From: Cristatella mucedo
Taxonomy: Eukaryota; Bryozoa; Phylactolaemata; Cristatellidae
Assembly: GCA_009760855.2 (NCBI GenBank)
Contig: WPIO01000025.1
Location: 543,001-607,000, forward strand
DNA: 64,000 nucleotides
Direction: 5' to 3'
Positions 14,501 through 23,877 of this stretch are shown piece after piece (the first letter of the stretch is position 1; each line of letters opens with the position of its first letter). Under the pieces are notes generated by a model. It ran no database searches. It was not told the origin of the DNA and saw only the letters and a list, made by a program, of their open reading frames with translations. The position numbers and the translations under genes were made by a program.

Positions 14501-17500
14501 AAATTTTGGTCACTGACCTTTATTGCCTCTAAGTAGTAAAAACTCAGCAGCTCTGATGATCTGTCTTCAACTGCATGACTGCTACCAAAGCATCCAAATT
14601 CTATCTGAGCTTCACAAGCTCCATATCGTGCATCGTCGACTTCAAAAGCCTCTCTAAGGATTGCAGATTGCTTCGCTCACTTATAGCAATCAATCTAATG
14701 TATACAATTTTTCTCTGCCTGTAAGTTTACAAAGCCACAGACACTACATGTGGCTGTTACTCAAGTGAGTTTTGTATATTCCGCTCAAATCTTGAGCAAA
14801 GTTTGGTCGGCGTGATTATCCGACCTCATTGCTCCATCAGTGTACTCTTGCACTACCAGCTCCTCAGCTACCAATCGTCTCTAGATCCTCTGCACTAAAT
14901 TGAAGTACTTGGTAATCGGGCCTTTTATTTGTGTGCAGCTAAAGTATGCAATTTGCTCCTCACATTTGTCACTTTCCTAAATGACATGGCATTATTTAAG
15001 TTTCAGATAAAGACACGCACGCTCTGCTCAGCTTTCACTTCATCCCACCGAACTTCTCCATTTTAGTTTCTGAATGGTTTGTGAGTTTATATATGCATGT
15101 TGCTAGCTACTCCAATTAAACATCGGCTTTGAGTACCTGCTTGAGTGCTTCAGCCCGATGGCCTAAGAATTCTCGTTGTTTGCTTTTGCTTGCTTGTTTG
15201 CACATGATACTGTGCATACCATTAACCCTTATCAATTCTTTGGCATTGGGATATAAATCTCCTGGATAGAGATTTCGTACTCCTAGCGTGCTTTGCAAAA
15301 TTTACCTAACATTATTAATGTCGCAGCAAGAGATAACACGATTATTATACTACAGAGGCTCTCTGTGTGAGGATAAGAATATATCCATACGAAGGGCATA
15401 TAACCATTGAGGGTGAGATTTAACAAACGCAAATTAAAGATGTGATCTTTGAGGGATTTTTAATTGCAAGCTGTCTGTGTACCAGGCAGTTTGTGGGTAG
15501 GTCAATCTACAGAATCCGAGCAGGTAGGTAGGGCGAGGGGCCATGGTCGCTTGCCCCCCCCCCGAGTAGATTGACCTGACGCACCCGCTTCTCGGAATCC
15601 AACAGTCTAGAAATACCTCATACAAACCTTAAATCCTTTGGAGACCGTGCATTTAGTTCATATGCTCCCAAAGCCTGGAACTCCCTCCCGACCTGCGTCA
15701 AAACATCCCCTGACCTGACCACATTTAAAAGGAACCCAAAAACCCAACTATTTAGGACAGCATTTAGTGGGTCCCTGTGATGCGTCTTTGATGTGCTTAT
15801 GCGTGCTGACACTGTGCATGCTGCCTGCCACTAACCACATTTGCATGCTGACCCTGTGCATGTCACCCCTAACCATATTATTCATCTCGTTTGTTTTTTC
15901 AAGCATGATTTTACTTACCATTCAATTGCATTTCACTTTACAGCAAATGTAAAGCGCCTAGAGAGAGAGAGAGATTGAGTTCTCTGAGGGCGCTTTATCA
16001 AGTGAATTATTATTATTATTATTAGGTATATTTTCCTTTACCGAACTTAAAATCTCAATGGTATAGCCTTCAAGCTCTGTCAAAAATCTAATGATCGGAA
16101 CTGTCATTACAAGGCTTCAACTTGAGTACATTCAATTCAGCCATCTCTGGGCCAGCTATATTCCTGACGTGACAGCTAACGTCGATATCAAGCACGGCTG
16201 TGAATCTCAGTAACTTAGTGGTCATCAGGCATGCAGAAACATCTGCGGCCCATCATAATACTTGCATTTTGAAATTTTCGCTCAATGTGCAATTAACCCG
16301 GTACTAACTGACTTGATTACTGAAAAAAAGGCCTCAATCTGCCTGCTCGCTTTGATCAATACCAGGCTGAATTGGCTTATTGCCTGACCATAAGCTGTGC
16401 AAGCTCTACAGGCATCTCCTTGTTTTATACATCTAGATTACGCAAAACTGGTGGTGGAGTCGCTATCATCACATGTCCATCCTTCAATTTCAAGACGTTT
16501 TCAAGCCCGTTGAAGCAGTCTTTCGAATCTCTTATTTTGAGTTCATCCGACAGCAAGCTGCCAAAGCTAGCCATAGTCTATCGCCCCCTTTACCAAATCC
16601 TCATTTGTCTTGGATTTCTCTGATGTCACTTCAATTCTCGGTATGAGAAAAAGCTCCTTCATTAATATGGGCAATTTTAACATTTATTTTGATAACTCAT
16701 GTGACGCATTCCGCGCCAAATTTTATTTCGTGCACCGACTGACTCATTTCCCCCTCAGGCTGATGTGCACGAACCTATTCACGTCTAGGGTCACAAACTC
16801 ATCCGAATTTTCTCCTCTAACTGTATGCTAATATCACGTAATATTACCAAATTTTGCTTATCTAGCCGCAAACGATCTCATTAAGTCTACACTACATACC
16901 CTCCTCAGCATCTCGAGTCAACTCAATCGTGAAAACTCAAAACCCTTGTCTTCGATTGTCTGCAAAGAGAGAATTTCTTCTTCGCCCATGCTGCTAAATC
17001 CTCCTCTGACCTTTCATCAATATTTAAATGCTACAACACGACACTAGCTGACGTGTTCAACAATTTTGCACATATGACTGAATGGAGTCTGTGCCCTCGC
17101 CTAGACGGCCTCTAGTTTATTACAGACATTAACCTAGTTAGATCTAATATGTGCAAAATTGAAAAATAATACGAAATATTAGGACTGAATGTAAATCGAC
17201 AGGCGTAGGGGACTACTTTAAGTAATACCAATCGATCCTAGCAAAAATTAAGTGTAGATTCTACGAAAACTTTGTCGAAACGCAGATGCTCAATCCAAAA
17301 ACGCTCATGTATACGATCAATCGTCAATTTAATAGTTCTCAGGTTCGTTTCTTACCTAACGATCCTTAAGATGATGTAGCTCATTGCTTCTCTTACTTCT
17401 TTGTCATTAAGAGAGACATGATCAGACCTCCCATCTTTAGGGTGACAGCATTCTCTCTTGACTTAAGTCCCTCAGTTCAGTGTAGCACCTCAAAGTCTAC

Positions 17501-19524
17501 GTTCAAGGGGGTCACGAGTGAACTCATCCTGAAGTTCAAATTTTCATTAAAGGACAAACATAGCCTTTGAGACCCTATTGCTAATGTCCTGGTTCTACCA
17601 TGCATACATGTATTGCTGCTATTCATAACTAGCGTTACCAATATGTAATTTGACTTGCATCCCAACCTGTCAAACTTTGGTGGGTCGAGATACTTGCTTC
17701 AAGCTTGTTAAATTGCACTTTTGTGACTTTTATATAGTCATATTTCTAGGGCATGTTGGCGCGTTGTAAATTCCAAAATATGGATAATTATTCATGCAAG
17801 AGAACTCATGGCCAGACACCCACATAGTCTTTGTGGCTGTCCGGAGTAACAGACGGAGATCCAAACAAGTGCACACGGCTACTTGCTGGCAAATATTAGA
17901 CTGCCAAGGGAGGTCAGATTGATTACATAAGTATTGCGAAGAATAGAGAGGATCTGATTGAAGCGATAGGTTATTGCAGGAAGCAACAGCTGAGCACTAT
18001 CAAATTACATTGATAGACCGAGGGACTGTGTCGGCATGTGACACCATACTCCCCATATTTTCCAAGGGCTAATAAATGCAGCTGGTGGTGGCGTGGAATT
18101 TCCGCTCTTTTCTTTTCTTATTAGGGCGTTGACTATGGACAGCCCTAGTAGGGCTATCTGCTGTGGTCTGTAGTTACGGCCATACAAGCTAGCGACCAGA
18201 GTGCTATTCGTAAAGGCATTTGGATCTCCAGCTTCGTCTTCAGGTATGCCAAAACTGCTGTTTACGTTTATCGTAACGCGTGTCATGCCCTGTAGCGCTA
18301 TGTATATTTCACATCGCATATAGTTATTCTTGATTGGCCGACAATACTTATGTTTCCAGCTTTGAGCCTCACAGTGCATGATCCAGATAAACAGTAATGC
18401 GACTGAATGCATGACCACCAATTGGTTGCCTCAAGTTTATCATAATTTTTCCTAACTTTTAATTTAGTCGGCTGTGCCGAGTAAGGCGGCCATCGTCACG
18501 CTCTTGATGCAAGTGCGCTGCTGTTGATCTGCTGAAGGCTAATGCTGCAGCCGGAAGAATTATGGCGGTTGTTTTCAGAGAATGACGGTAGCGTTTCACA
18601 TTCGGTAGACATCCAAGCACATCTGATCGGGGAGGGGCCAATACCTCTTATTTGGTTTTCTTGGATCTTCATAAACTTAATTAACTTTATGAAATTGGGC
18701 TTTTTCTGAACTCGTAACCTAATATATTACTGCTTTTCTTATGCATTAGCAATTTTTTCACGTCTTAAATATTGTACAAAATATTTTGACCAAAGGTTTT
18801 TTCTTTCAGGTACTGCAAAGGGTTCTAAGTATTTATAAACGTGCACACTTTAACGATCCGTTACCTTTGAGTTTATAACGAGATAATATATCCCTATCTG
18901 TAATTCCAAAAAGTTAAACTATATGAGTGAGTACTAAGAAGGAGAGCTAAGTGAAAATCCTGAGATGATTGAGTAGTTAAATTTTTCTCTGCAGGAGCAA
19001 GGCTCTACCTCGTAGTTCAATGCGAAGGTCAGACCGTGAAGATCCCGGCATGCAATGAAGAAGAGCAGCAGTGGACGTGGAACAGGTCGGTACTTTTCTT
19101 TCGCCTTAGTATACGGAGCCCGATTCAAGTACTGGTAAGATTGACAGCCACGGACTCTCGTGCTCAGTGAAGCTTTCCCGCGTTTTTTTGCATGTTAATC
19201 TATTCAGTTTGTTAAAGTTGGTATTCTTGTTTTCCGACAATTCTTCTGTGGCCGTCCATCACTTCGCACGACAAGCTTTAGTGTTCAGGAAGGCTACCTG
19301 GTAATATTCGCTATGTTCAAACGGATACATTTCCTCTGTCACAGGTCATGGATGAGAAACCGATTATCGAAAAATTTATGGGCCAGTTTACCATCAATTC
19401 ACCAGAATCTCGCCAACCGGAGCCCGAGAATTTTTCTTTGCTGCCGAAGGAGGAAGGAGATGTGCCAGTCGCTGGATCAGTAGTGGTTGAGGTCACGACA
19501 AGGCGAGATGTAGAAAGTTTTTGA
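2872..19524 (+). CDS. CAPN5-like: Calpain-5/TRA-3-like cysteine protease, copy A, 3' part only (four exons seen)
   Basis: Exons seen: 2872-2979 (36 codons, domain III, ending GFHVIM), 3058-3254 (domain III end, starting VEENR and ending MNS plus a split Arg/Ser codon), 18995-19134 (C2 domain, GARLYLVVQCEG) and 19345-19524 (C2 end, VMDEKP to the TGA stop at 19522-19524). Lengths of 108, 197, 140 and 180 nt and their phases are identical to exons 7, 8, 10 and 11 of copy B. All have AG acceptors and GT donors. The family is an intracellular papain-like protease, usually calcium-dependent, with a C2 module in place of the EF-hand domain. The protease-core exons are not in the window. The exon matching copy B exon 9 (122 nt) was not found in the 15.7-kb repeat-filled intron 3255-18994, so the gene may be broken or that exon may have diverged. 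Coding frames are otherwise open. Confidence 0.85.
3527..5132 (-). mobile_element. CR1/L2-like LINE, RT domain and 3' end
   Basis: This 5'-truncated non-LTR retrotransposon lies on the minus strand. A reverse-transcriptase reading frame runs from about 5130 to 3757 with a single in-frame TAG at 4894-4896. Visible landmarks are FQSGFRANHSTES (fingers), YGVPQGSVLG, and the catalytic box, which reads LADG (about 4609-4620) instead of YADD. The C-terminal part reads LDFCNSLLTGLP, LHWLPVKQRIDFK and APKAWNSLP, typical of CR1/L2-type elements. The 3' end carries the hairpin at 3545-3595 and an (AAT)n tail (ATT on the element strand) at 3527-3540. The lost second aspartate and the stop indicate a dead copy. 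Confidence 0.9.
5432..6283 (-). mobile_element. CR1/L2-like LINE 3' fragment interrupted by a SINE
   Basis: The 3' hairpin (5441-5480) and 3' UTR of the family are followed, after the SINE at 5526-5695, by the remaining 3' UTR and the end of the RT frame (up to about 6283). The wording matches 3600-4230 of the copy at 3527-5132, with many substitutions. The coding part is degenerate. Confidence 0.85.
5526..5695 (-). repeat. tRNA-headed SINE (family 1) with LINE-type 3' tail
   Basis: On the minus strand an A-box-like TGGTCCAGCGG (5669-5679) and a B-box-like GGGCTCGAGCC (5619-5629) form a tRNA-like head. This is followed by a tail with the same hairpin as the local LINE (GAAGCGCC ... GGGGCGCTAT at about 5570-5607) and a (TA)n end at 5526-5553. 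It is inserted into a LINE 3' UTR. The structure fits a SINE that uses the LINE's reverse transcriptase through a shared 3' end. Confidence 0.75.
6359..7893 (-). mobile_element. Tigger-like (pogo/TcMar) DNA transposon remnant
   Basis: Minus-strand frames give the C-terminal half of a Tigger/CENP-B-type DDE transposase in broken pieces: PPKLEDDIFEEFKLVKVLYL (about 7385-7450), then ISNFKKLFTEHL, TNLILREFWKDHHSIVICLR and RIIGMTWQGDIKRTL (7152-7352). The tail ELIEALNFEELTANELKELQ is at about 6990-7070. The termini begin CAGTG (6359) and end CACTG (7893), and the subterminal ATTAATCCGTTCCGGACCC (about 6490-6508) is typical of this group. Frameshifts and stops make it non-functional. Only parts of the transposase survive. 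Confidence 0.75.
7894..8845. other. Intron of copy A, no gene seen
   Basis: No coding exon was recognised. A sequence ACAGTAAAACCTG near 8349 resembles the terminal repeats of pogo-like elements, but a second end was not found. The small minus-strand frame 8240-8425 has no recognisable domain. Confidence 0.4.
8848..9020 (-). mobile_element. CR1/L2-like LINE, 3'-end fragment
   Basis: An (AAT)n tail, part of the 3' hairpin (TAGCGCCCTCAGAG at about 8877-8890, other arm deleted) and the 3' UTR words GTTAGGGGTGA and CAGCATGCAA match the other copies. No coding part is left. Confidence 0.75.
9021..10489. other. Intron of copy A, no gene seen; contains an inverted repeat
   Basis: No exon was recognised. 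The notable structure is an inverted repeat at 9541-9556 / 9582-9598 with a loop of about 25 nt. The open frame 9276-9500 has no recognisable homology. Confidence 0.4.
9541..9598. repeat. Inverted repeat (hairpin) with 16-bp arms
   Basis: The left arm is ACCGTCAACCTGAATG (9541-9556) and the right arm CATTCAGGTTAGACGGT (9582-9598). They are complementary except for one bulged A. It may be a fragment of a foldback element. No function is assigned. Confidence 0.7.
10490..11030 (+). mobile_element. Tc1/mariner transposon remnant (transposase C-terminal part)
   Basis: A frame opening near 10508 reads ESKFTVYGNCKSRSFVRGRR, recognisable as the segment around the second catalytic Asp of Tc1/mariner transposases. 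After stops and frameshifts it continues with LEELQWPTLSPALNPIVHP (about 10780-10840; family form WPxxSPDLNPIE) and LVHATPKSGRNR near 10963-10998. The mutations make it non-functional. Terminal inverted repeats were not identified. Confidence 0.7.
11427..14330 (-). mobile_element. CR1/L2-like LINE, long degenerate copy with endonuclease and RT
   Basis: From the 3' end at 11427 ((AAT)n and hairpin at 11448-11485) the minus strand runs through the 3' UTR and a degenerate RT. The RT includes VLLDLSADFDTIDNDVLLGC and WFKSYLNGRLHSSYANGK at 12455-12820. Upstream are a linker reading about IPTFHLLRRIDPLLSGITD (13080-13200) and, at about 13740-14200, endonuclease residues such as SFEYIVFSSSDNELPEMAVV and MGDDFNIHLNN. 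It is the longest copy in the window and shows the element's order EN-RT-3' hairpin. Frameshifts and stops are common. Confidence 0.8.
14331..15330 (+). mobile_element. L2-like LINE fragment, plus strand, second subfamily
   Basis: It opens with DDLSLDEHIPSTVKSAIFQL at about 14338-14400 (end of the RT palm/thumb). It continues through degenerate C-terminal sequence (SELHKLHIVHR near 14610) and a 3' UTR ending with the small hairpin AAATCTCCTGGATAGAGATTT-like (15255-15275) and ATTATT. The 3' hairpin differs from that of the abundant subfamily. Many stops are present. Confidence 0.55.
15577..16025 (+). mobile_element. CR1/L2-like LINE, 3' end, plus strand
   Basis: It encodes the last codons of the RT ORF (PKAWNSLPTCVKTSPDLTT, about 15670-15735), then the 3' UTR, the hairpin AAAGCGCC...GGCGCTTT at 15952-15999 with a small GA expansion in its loop, and an (ATT)n tail to 16025. 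It is a severely 5'-truncated insertion with good sequence preservation. Confidence 0.9.
16110..17690 (+). mobile_element. LINE endonuclease-domain fragment, plus strand
   Basis: The frames 16372-16623 and 16610-16831 read GGGVAIITCPSFNFK, LPKLAIVYRPLYQ and INMGNFNIYFDN, the usual APE-type endonuclease blocks (GGGVAI, YRPP, GDFN). Degenerate linker sequence follows to about 17690. The two frames overlap, so at least one frameshift is present. It belongs to the same superfamily as the copy at 11427-14330. Confidence 0.75.
18005..18421 (-). CDS. Candidate small secreted protein, 138 codons, family unknown
   Basis: The frame starts at the ATG of 18419-18421 and runs to 18005. The N-terminus MVVMHSVALLFIWIMHCEAQ has a hydrophobic core and a plausible signal-peptidase site after CEA. 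The mature part contains two cysteines in YCRPIKNNYMRC and two N-glycosylation sequons (NSS and NST). It lies antisense in the big intron of calpain copy A. I do not recognise the family, and the C-terminal third may read into an intron or past the real end. It could also be a chance ORF, but the signal peptide plus even composition make it worth noting. Confidence 0.35.
   Translation of the reverse strand: MVVMHSVALLFIWIMHCEAQSWKHKYCRPIKNNYMRCEIYIALQGMTRVTINVNSSFGIPEDEAGDPNAFTNSTLVASLYGRNYRPQQIALLGLSIVNALIRKEKSGNSTPPPAAFISPWKIWGVWCHMPTQSLGLSM
18422..18994. other. Intron of copy A before its C2 exon, no gene seen
   Basis: I searched this stretch for the missing exon equivalent to copy B exon 9 (ending GLP followed by a split Gly codon) and did not find a convincing match. 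The last 25 bases before 18995 form a pyrimidine-rich acceptor (TTTTTCTCTGCAG). Confidence 0.5.
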
Positions 19525-20261
19525 TTAAGGGAGACTTGTATTTTACCGATAAGATAGCCACAAATTTGCCGTCACTTTTTATGAAATGTGCCACCAGGTT
19601 AGCTTAGTGATGGCTAATAATGAACAGGACTAATTAGACTGCCATTGGCATACTTTGCGTTTTTCCTGAAGTACCTATAAGTCTTGCGTAAATCGCTTAA
19701 TTTCTTTGCATTGCTTTCGAGCTCTTGGGGAAAGTGAGAACTCACACGTTTATCTCAGTGTAGGCTGCATGTCCTTTTAATCACTGGTCAGATTGGCTTT
19801 GCTTTTAAAAACTTCGTCAGGTTATTTCCTCGTGCTAACAGTATAGTTGCCATGCTTTGCCTATTAAAGCATTGTTTTTTGTGTCATTTCAATTTAGCTT
19901 TCTGCATTAAGTATTGCTCGTTGGTGTGTCAGAAAAGCCAGATGTTAAAGCATGCTCATGCATCATGCATCCCAGTGTAAGGCTTCAACTTAATGTGAAA
20001 TTATTGAATTGTTGTCAAGCCTGGTCTTGTGTATCGAGCAGCTATAATGGTGTCATGGTCGTAATCTCGGTCGCTGATTCCGCGCTTTACATTTGCTCAC
20101 ATGGTGTCTCGTTTATTTCCTTCGAATTATAATCAAATTCTAGCTTCGGGTGAAAATCAATGCATATTTTTTCATCTAAAAGCCTCTCCTTTATATCCGA
20201 TCAGCTCCATCTGTTCGCACAGCTAAAACTGTCACCTCTTCATCGTGATTGTAATAAACTA
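19525..20261 (+). other. 3' UTR and downstream region of calpain copy A
   Basis: After the stop at 19524 the sequence contains blocks resembling the flank of pseudogene C, for example CCTGAAGTA followed by a CATAAGTCT-like word. A candidate polyadenylation signal ATTAAA is at 19863-19868. No further coding exon is seen. Confidence 0.55.
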
Positions 20262-20400
20262 TCAACATAAATATAAATCATTTGCGTAGTGCACCAAGAA
20301 AACTGAATTTCTATCCATGGGCTTCACATGTGCTGCATGGCTCGAGCCCACGACCTTGGTTGTCAAAGATAAGGACCTTGACCCCTGGGTAAAACAAGGA
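20262..20400 (-). repeat. tRNA-headed SINE (family 1), second copy
   Basis: It has the B-box-like GGGCTCGAGCC equivalent at about 20339-20349, a decayed A-box near 20380-20392 and the LINE-type hairpin tail at 20288-20330, all on the minus strand. The order is as in the copy at 5526-5695. Confidence 0.65.
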
Positions 20401-20879
20401 GTATTCTGTGCTATTATATAGAAGCACGCATCCCTCTCAGCTGTGGGATGAACGGTCAAGGTTTTTCCCTTGCAGGAGTTACCAATGAAGCCACAGCCTG
20501 AGTAATGCCCTGGGCGCACTCGGTTGCCAACATTGTACAGTGTTCCTCTCACGCAAGATGCATAGCAGCAGTAGAGAGAAATAAGAGCTTAGCTGACACC
20601 GAACAATAATTGAGGAAGCAGGTAGCTTGAGAGGACGGAAGCGTAATGTATTCCTTCACTTCGATGTTACAAATGACAACTTGGAAAAGCGGAATGTGTG
20701 ATACAAGTGCATTTGTGCTGGATCGACTAGGTGTATGCGAAAACGCAGATGAGCAGGCATAACAACTTAATGTGCATACATTGGATGCTTGTATTGTAGG
20801 GTTCACTTATTGGAGCAGGCGACGAGGAGAGAAATTTACCTTTCCCGTTCGTGCAACGAGTCCATGGCCTCCCGATCCC

Positions 20880-21060
20880 CTAACACCGCCACTGCTTCCT
20901 TCACTTGTTTTCATAATGTCTACTCTCTCTCTCTCACCGATGTAATCACTAAGTACAGCCTAGGCGTTCATTTATATGTAGAGGACGCGCTGCTGTGCCT
21001 TTGCATGGGTTCCTTCCTGCCTTCAGGCACGTTCGTAGCTCGGTGCTGCGTCGAGTCATC
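20880..21060 (+). mobile_element. LINE RT fragment, plus strand
   Basis: The frame includes FHNVYSLSLTDVITKYSLGV followed by HLYVEDALLCL. This matches [18 protein letters not shown] and the YADD region of the abundant LINE. The catalytic box has decayed to YVED. Ends are approximate. Confidence 0.65.
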
Positions 21061-22720
21061 TTGTGCCGTGAGCCGTCGAACACTGTAGACTTGTCCAGGC
21101 ATTTCATTCCCATTTAACTATCTGCCATCGTTAGCTGCTGTTTGGCATTGCACACAGAATTGCTTTGCTAGCCTCGTCTTCTCAGGATACAGTGTCAGTT
21201 GATCTAAAACGAGCTCATTTCAGCCGCAGCATCAACTAAGTGAAGGAAAGCTGAGGGTAGAAGAGCAGAACGATAGGCGGATACTGATAAGCCGAGGAAC
21301 ATGAACTAATGCTATTTCTACCTGTCGTAACACGCAGGGAAATATCAGGATTCACTTCTAGGTCGAGCACATTTGTCTCCGTTGTTTCAATCAAGCAACG
21401 CGAGAAGAGACCAAAAGAAAAAAGAAGCGCGAGCTCAGATTGCAGTAGACAAAAGGTGACCCTGATGGACCGTCATTAATTACCATGTTGATGAGCCCTT
21501 CTGATTCGTGCGTGTCGTGCTCTCATGCAACTTATCTTGGCCTAGGACTTTCCACTGTTTCAGTATAAAAACTTGGTTAACTGAATATAACTTCTTAGGA
21601 TTAGTTTTAGTTATTCTGCTAAACCAAGAATGATCGCCGACGTGGTGCATTCTATCACCGTATGTAACTCCACAGAGCCACGAATACTTAGTGAGTGTTA
21701 AGAAGGCCAGTTTTTTATAGCCTAAAAAAGCCTAAGCAGCTTTCCTTATGGGTGAAGTAACTAAATGACTTAATCTTATGCAACAAATAGTGAGTGAAGC
21801 ATACCTGAGTCAGGAGGGCAGGTGAGGCAGTGAGTAGCCTGGAAGTAGCGGAATCAGAATATCTAGTAAGGATGTGTCACCGTCGGGAGTAGGAGAGCAT
21901 GCGTCACTGAATAAGAGCAGGCTAAGTGAGTTCTGAAGTCTACGACTGCAAAGCAAAAGATTCTGTCGCCAATGGTCTTTAAGAATAGGATCTGACTAAA
22001 TCCTGGACCAAAAAGAATCACTTTACGCGACAACTTAGATTGGCTGGGAGCTCTAACCTTTGCCTCGATCTTCACCTGTTAAACCTTCGTTGCAGTTTGA
22101 AAATTTTTATTTGGAAAGGCTAGGATTTGGCATGAGTAGAAAAGAGAAATAATAATTATTAATTAAATTTATCAATGAAAATTTAATGAACATATTGCTT
22201 TCGGATAGATTCGTTATGGTATGTAGCTAATGCTCCACAACTCGTTCCCGTGAAATACTACTAAAAATACGTGAACCACTCAATTTGGGCTCCGATCACA
22301 ACTTATTCAACCAAGAATATTTGCAGGAAAAATCTCGTGTTTATTATACCAATTTGGATTCCACAAGAGCTGTGTCAGCTCCACCTTGGAAGCGAATCAA
22401 TACAATAATATATGAGAGCCGACTAGTTAATTTTTGGTTCCCGGATTCTAGAAACATATAATTCAACATTAGAAGTCACGGATAGACATGTTAAAACTGC
22501 CTTCATTGCTGGAAAATGTTTACGTCCAGAAAAAGCGTTACTAATGCGTAATGCGATAGAACGCTAATAAGACTCAATGTTAATACCTATTTAAACTGAA
22601 GTGAAGCTGACTAACCTAATCTGGTGGAGGGATATGCTAAAAGGCAGATGTTAAGGACACTTAAGAAATCATTCGGTATAAGGCACCACAATCAGAAAAC
22701 TATGAACAAGCCCAAACAAT
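21061..22720. other. Intergenic, nothing recognised
   Basis: Between calpain copies A and C. No exon, RNA gene or known repeat was recognised. ORFs here are short and of random composition. Confidence 0.4.
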
Positions 22721-22860
22721 AACAATAATGACAATCATTATAAATTTGGCATAGAGCCCTCAGAGAATTCAATCCATTTCTAGGCACTTTACGTTGGTTG
22801 CAAATGAAGGAAGATTGAATGGTCAGAAGTAGCATATTGAATAAAAAACTGGAGATGTAG
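22720..22860 (-). mobile_element. CR1/L2-like LINE, 3'-end fragment
   Basis: The hairpin arms (AGAGCCCTCAGAG and TTTCTAGGCACTTT, 22751-22795) and the AAT-rich tail identify the family on the minus strand. Only about 140 bp remain. Confidence 0.75.
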
Positions 22861-23514
22861 GCATGTAGCCTCTGTCTGTCTCAAACAAATGAGACCGAAT
22901 ACCAAGAAACTGAGCACCCAAGTATGAGCCTCTAAAACAATACCCCCAAAAAGTACCATGGATCAGGCAGAGTACTTAAAATAGTTTCCAAAACAGATTT
23001 TATTTAAATAATGCCAAAATAAAGAAACGTTCTCAGTGCTCTTTACAATGTAATTCTTCAGAGAACCACGAAAAGACATATGAAGGAATATGGTCGCAAA
23101 CTCCTGATCACCAGACCATCACACTCGTGCAAATCATTATGTATCATTAATTTAGAGCTTCACTATTGTGTTACACAATTCTTCTCTCACACGGCGTACC
23201 ATGTCCAGGAACTCATACCACCTATCATCTAACTAACCTAATTCAGGCCGACCTACTTCAGCTCACATATTAATGGAGCTAGCTTTATGTAAAACATTAA
23301 TATCTATTCGCATTCTCACATGCGCATGCTCACAAGAAATTGTGCCTCATAAAACACAGCATAATAACACTAATATGAGGCCATGGGTAATTTGCTTGCT
23401 CTATATGACTCATGTCGTTAGTTTCAGTCCAGCATCGGAGAGTACTTTCTTTAGTGCCTGCTGCAAGCTGGATGATGACTGCCAAAGCTTTTATACCACT
23501 AGCTAAATGAGGCT
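22861..23514. other. Intergenic, nothing recognised
   Basis: No coding exon or known repeat was recognised. Confidence 0.4.
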
Positions 23515-23690
23515 GTCGGATAAGCTAAACATTACAGCTGATTTAGCAGTCTCTTTTCCATAGCAAAAGAAGAGCCTTTACGGCTTGCAGCAGCAACGAA
23601 TTATCGCCCACCACAGGATTCGACATCATGAACTCGGTCCCGAGTTCGTGAAAAGCAACCGCCTTACGTAGTGTACCATCACGGCTCAAG
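23515..23690 (-). repeat. tRNA-derived SINE, family 2, minus strand
   Basis: Read on the minus strand it has an A-box-like TACGTAAGG region, a B-box-like GTCGAATCC (about 23610) and the body AAGGCTCTTCTTTTGCTATG, with AAATCAGC near the end. This matches the copies at 57215 and 58330. Confidence 0.6.
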
Positions 23691-23877
23691 TTTCAATCTA
23701 CTTTTGGTGCTTGTCGGGGAATTTTAAAACATTCGACCGCAGACTAAGTGTCTGAAAGAAAAGGACGGCACTTACTTGAGTGTTAACGTCATCAATTAAT
23801 TCTGGCTCACCTTGCAGTAATTCAGCCTTCGTCTATCTTGGTCCAGCCGTTCTTCCTTGCGGTAATGATTTTATAGT

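Noticed and set aside
18459-18641. Possible missing calpain A exon after the acceptor-like TTTTAATTTAG at about 18468
   Set aside because: Translation in the required phase gives stops and no similarity to copy B exon 9.
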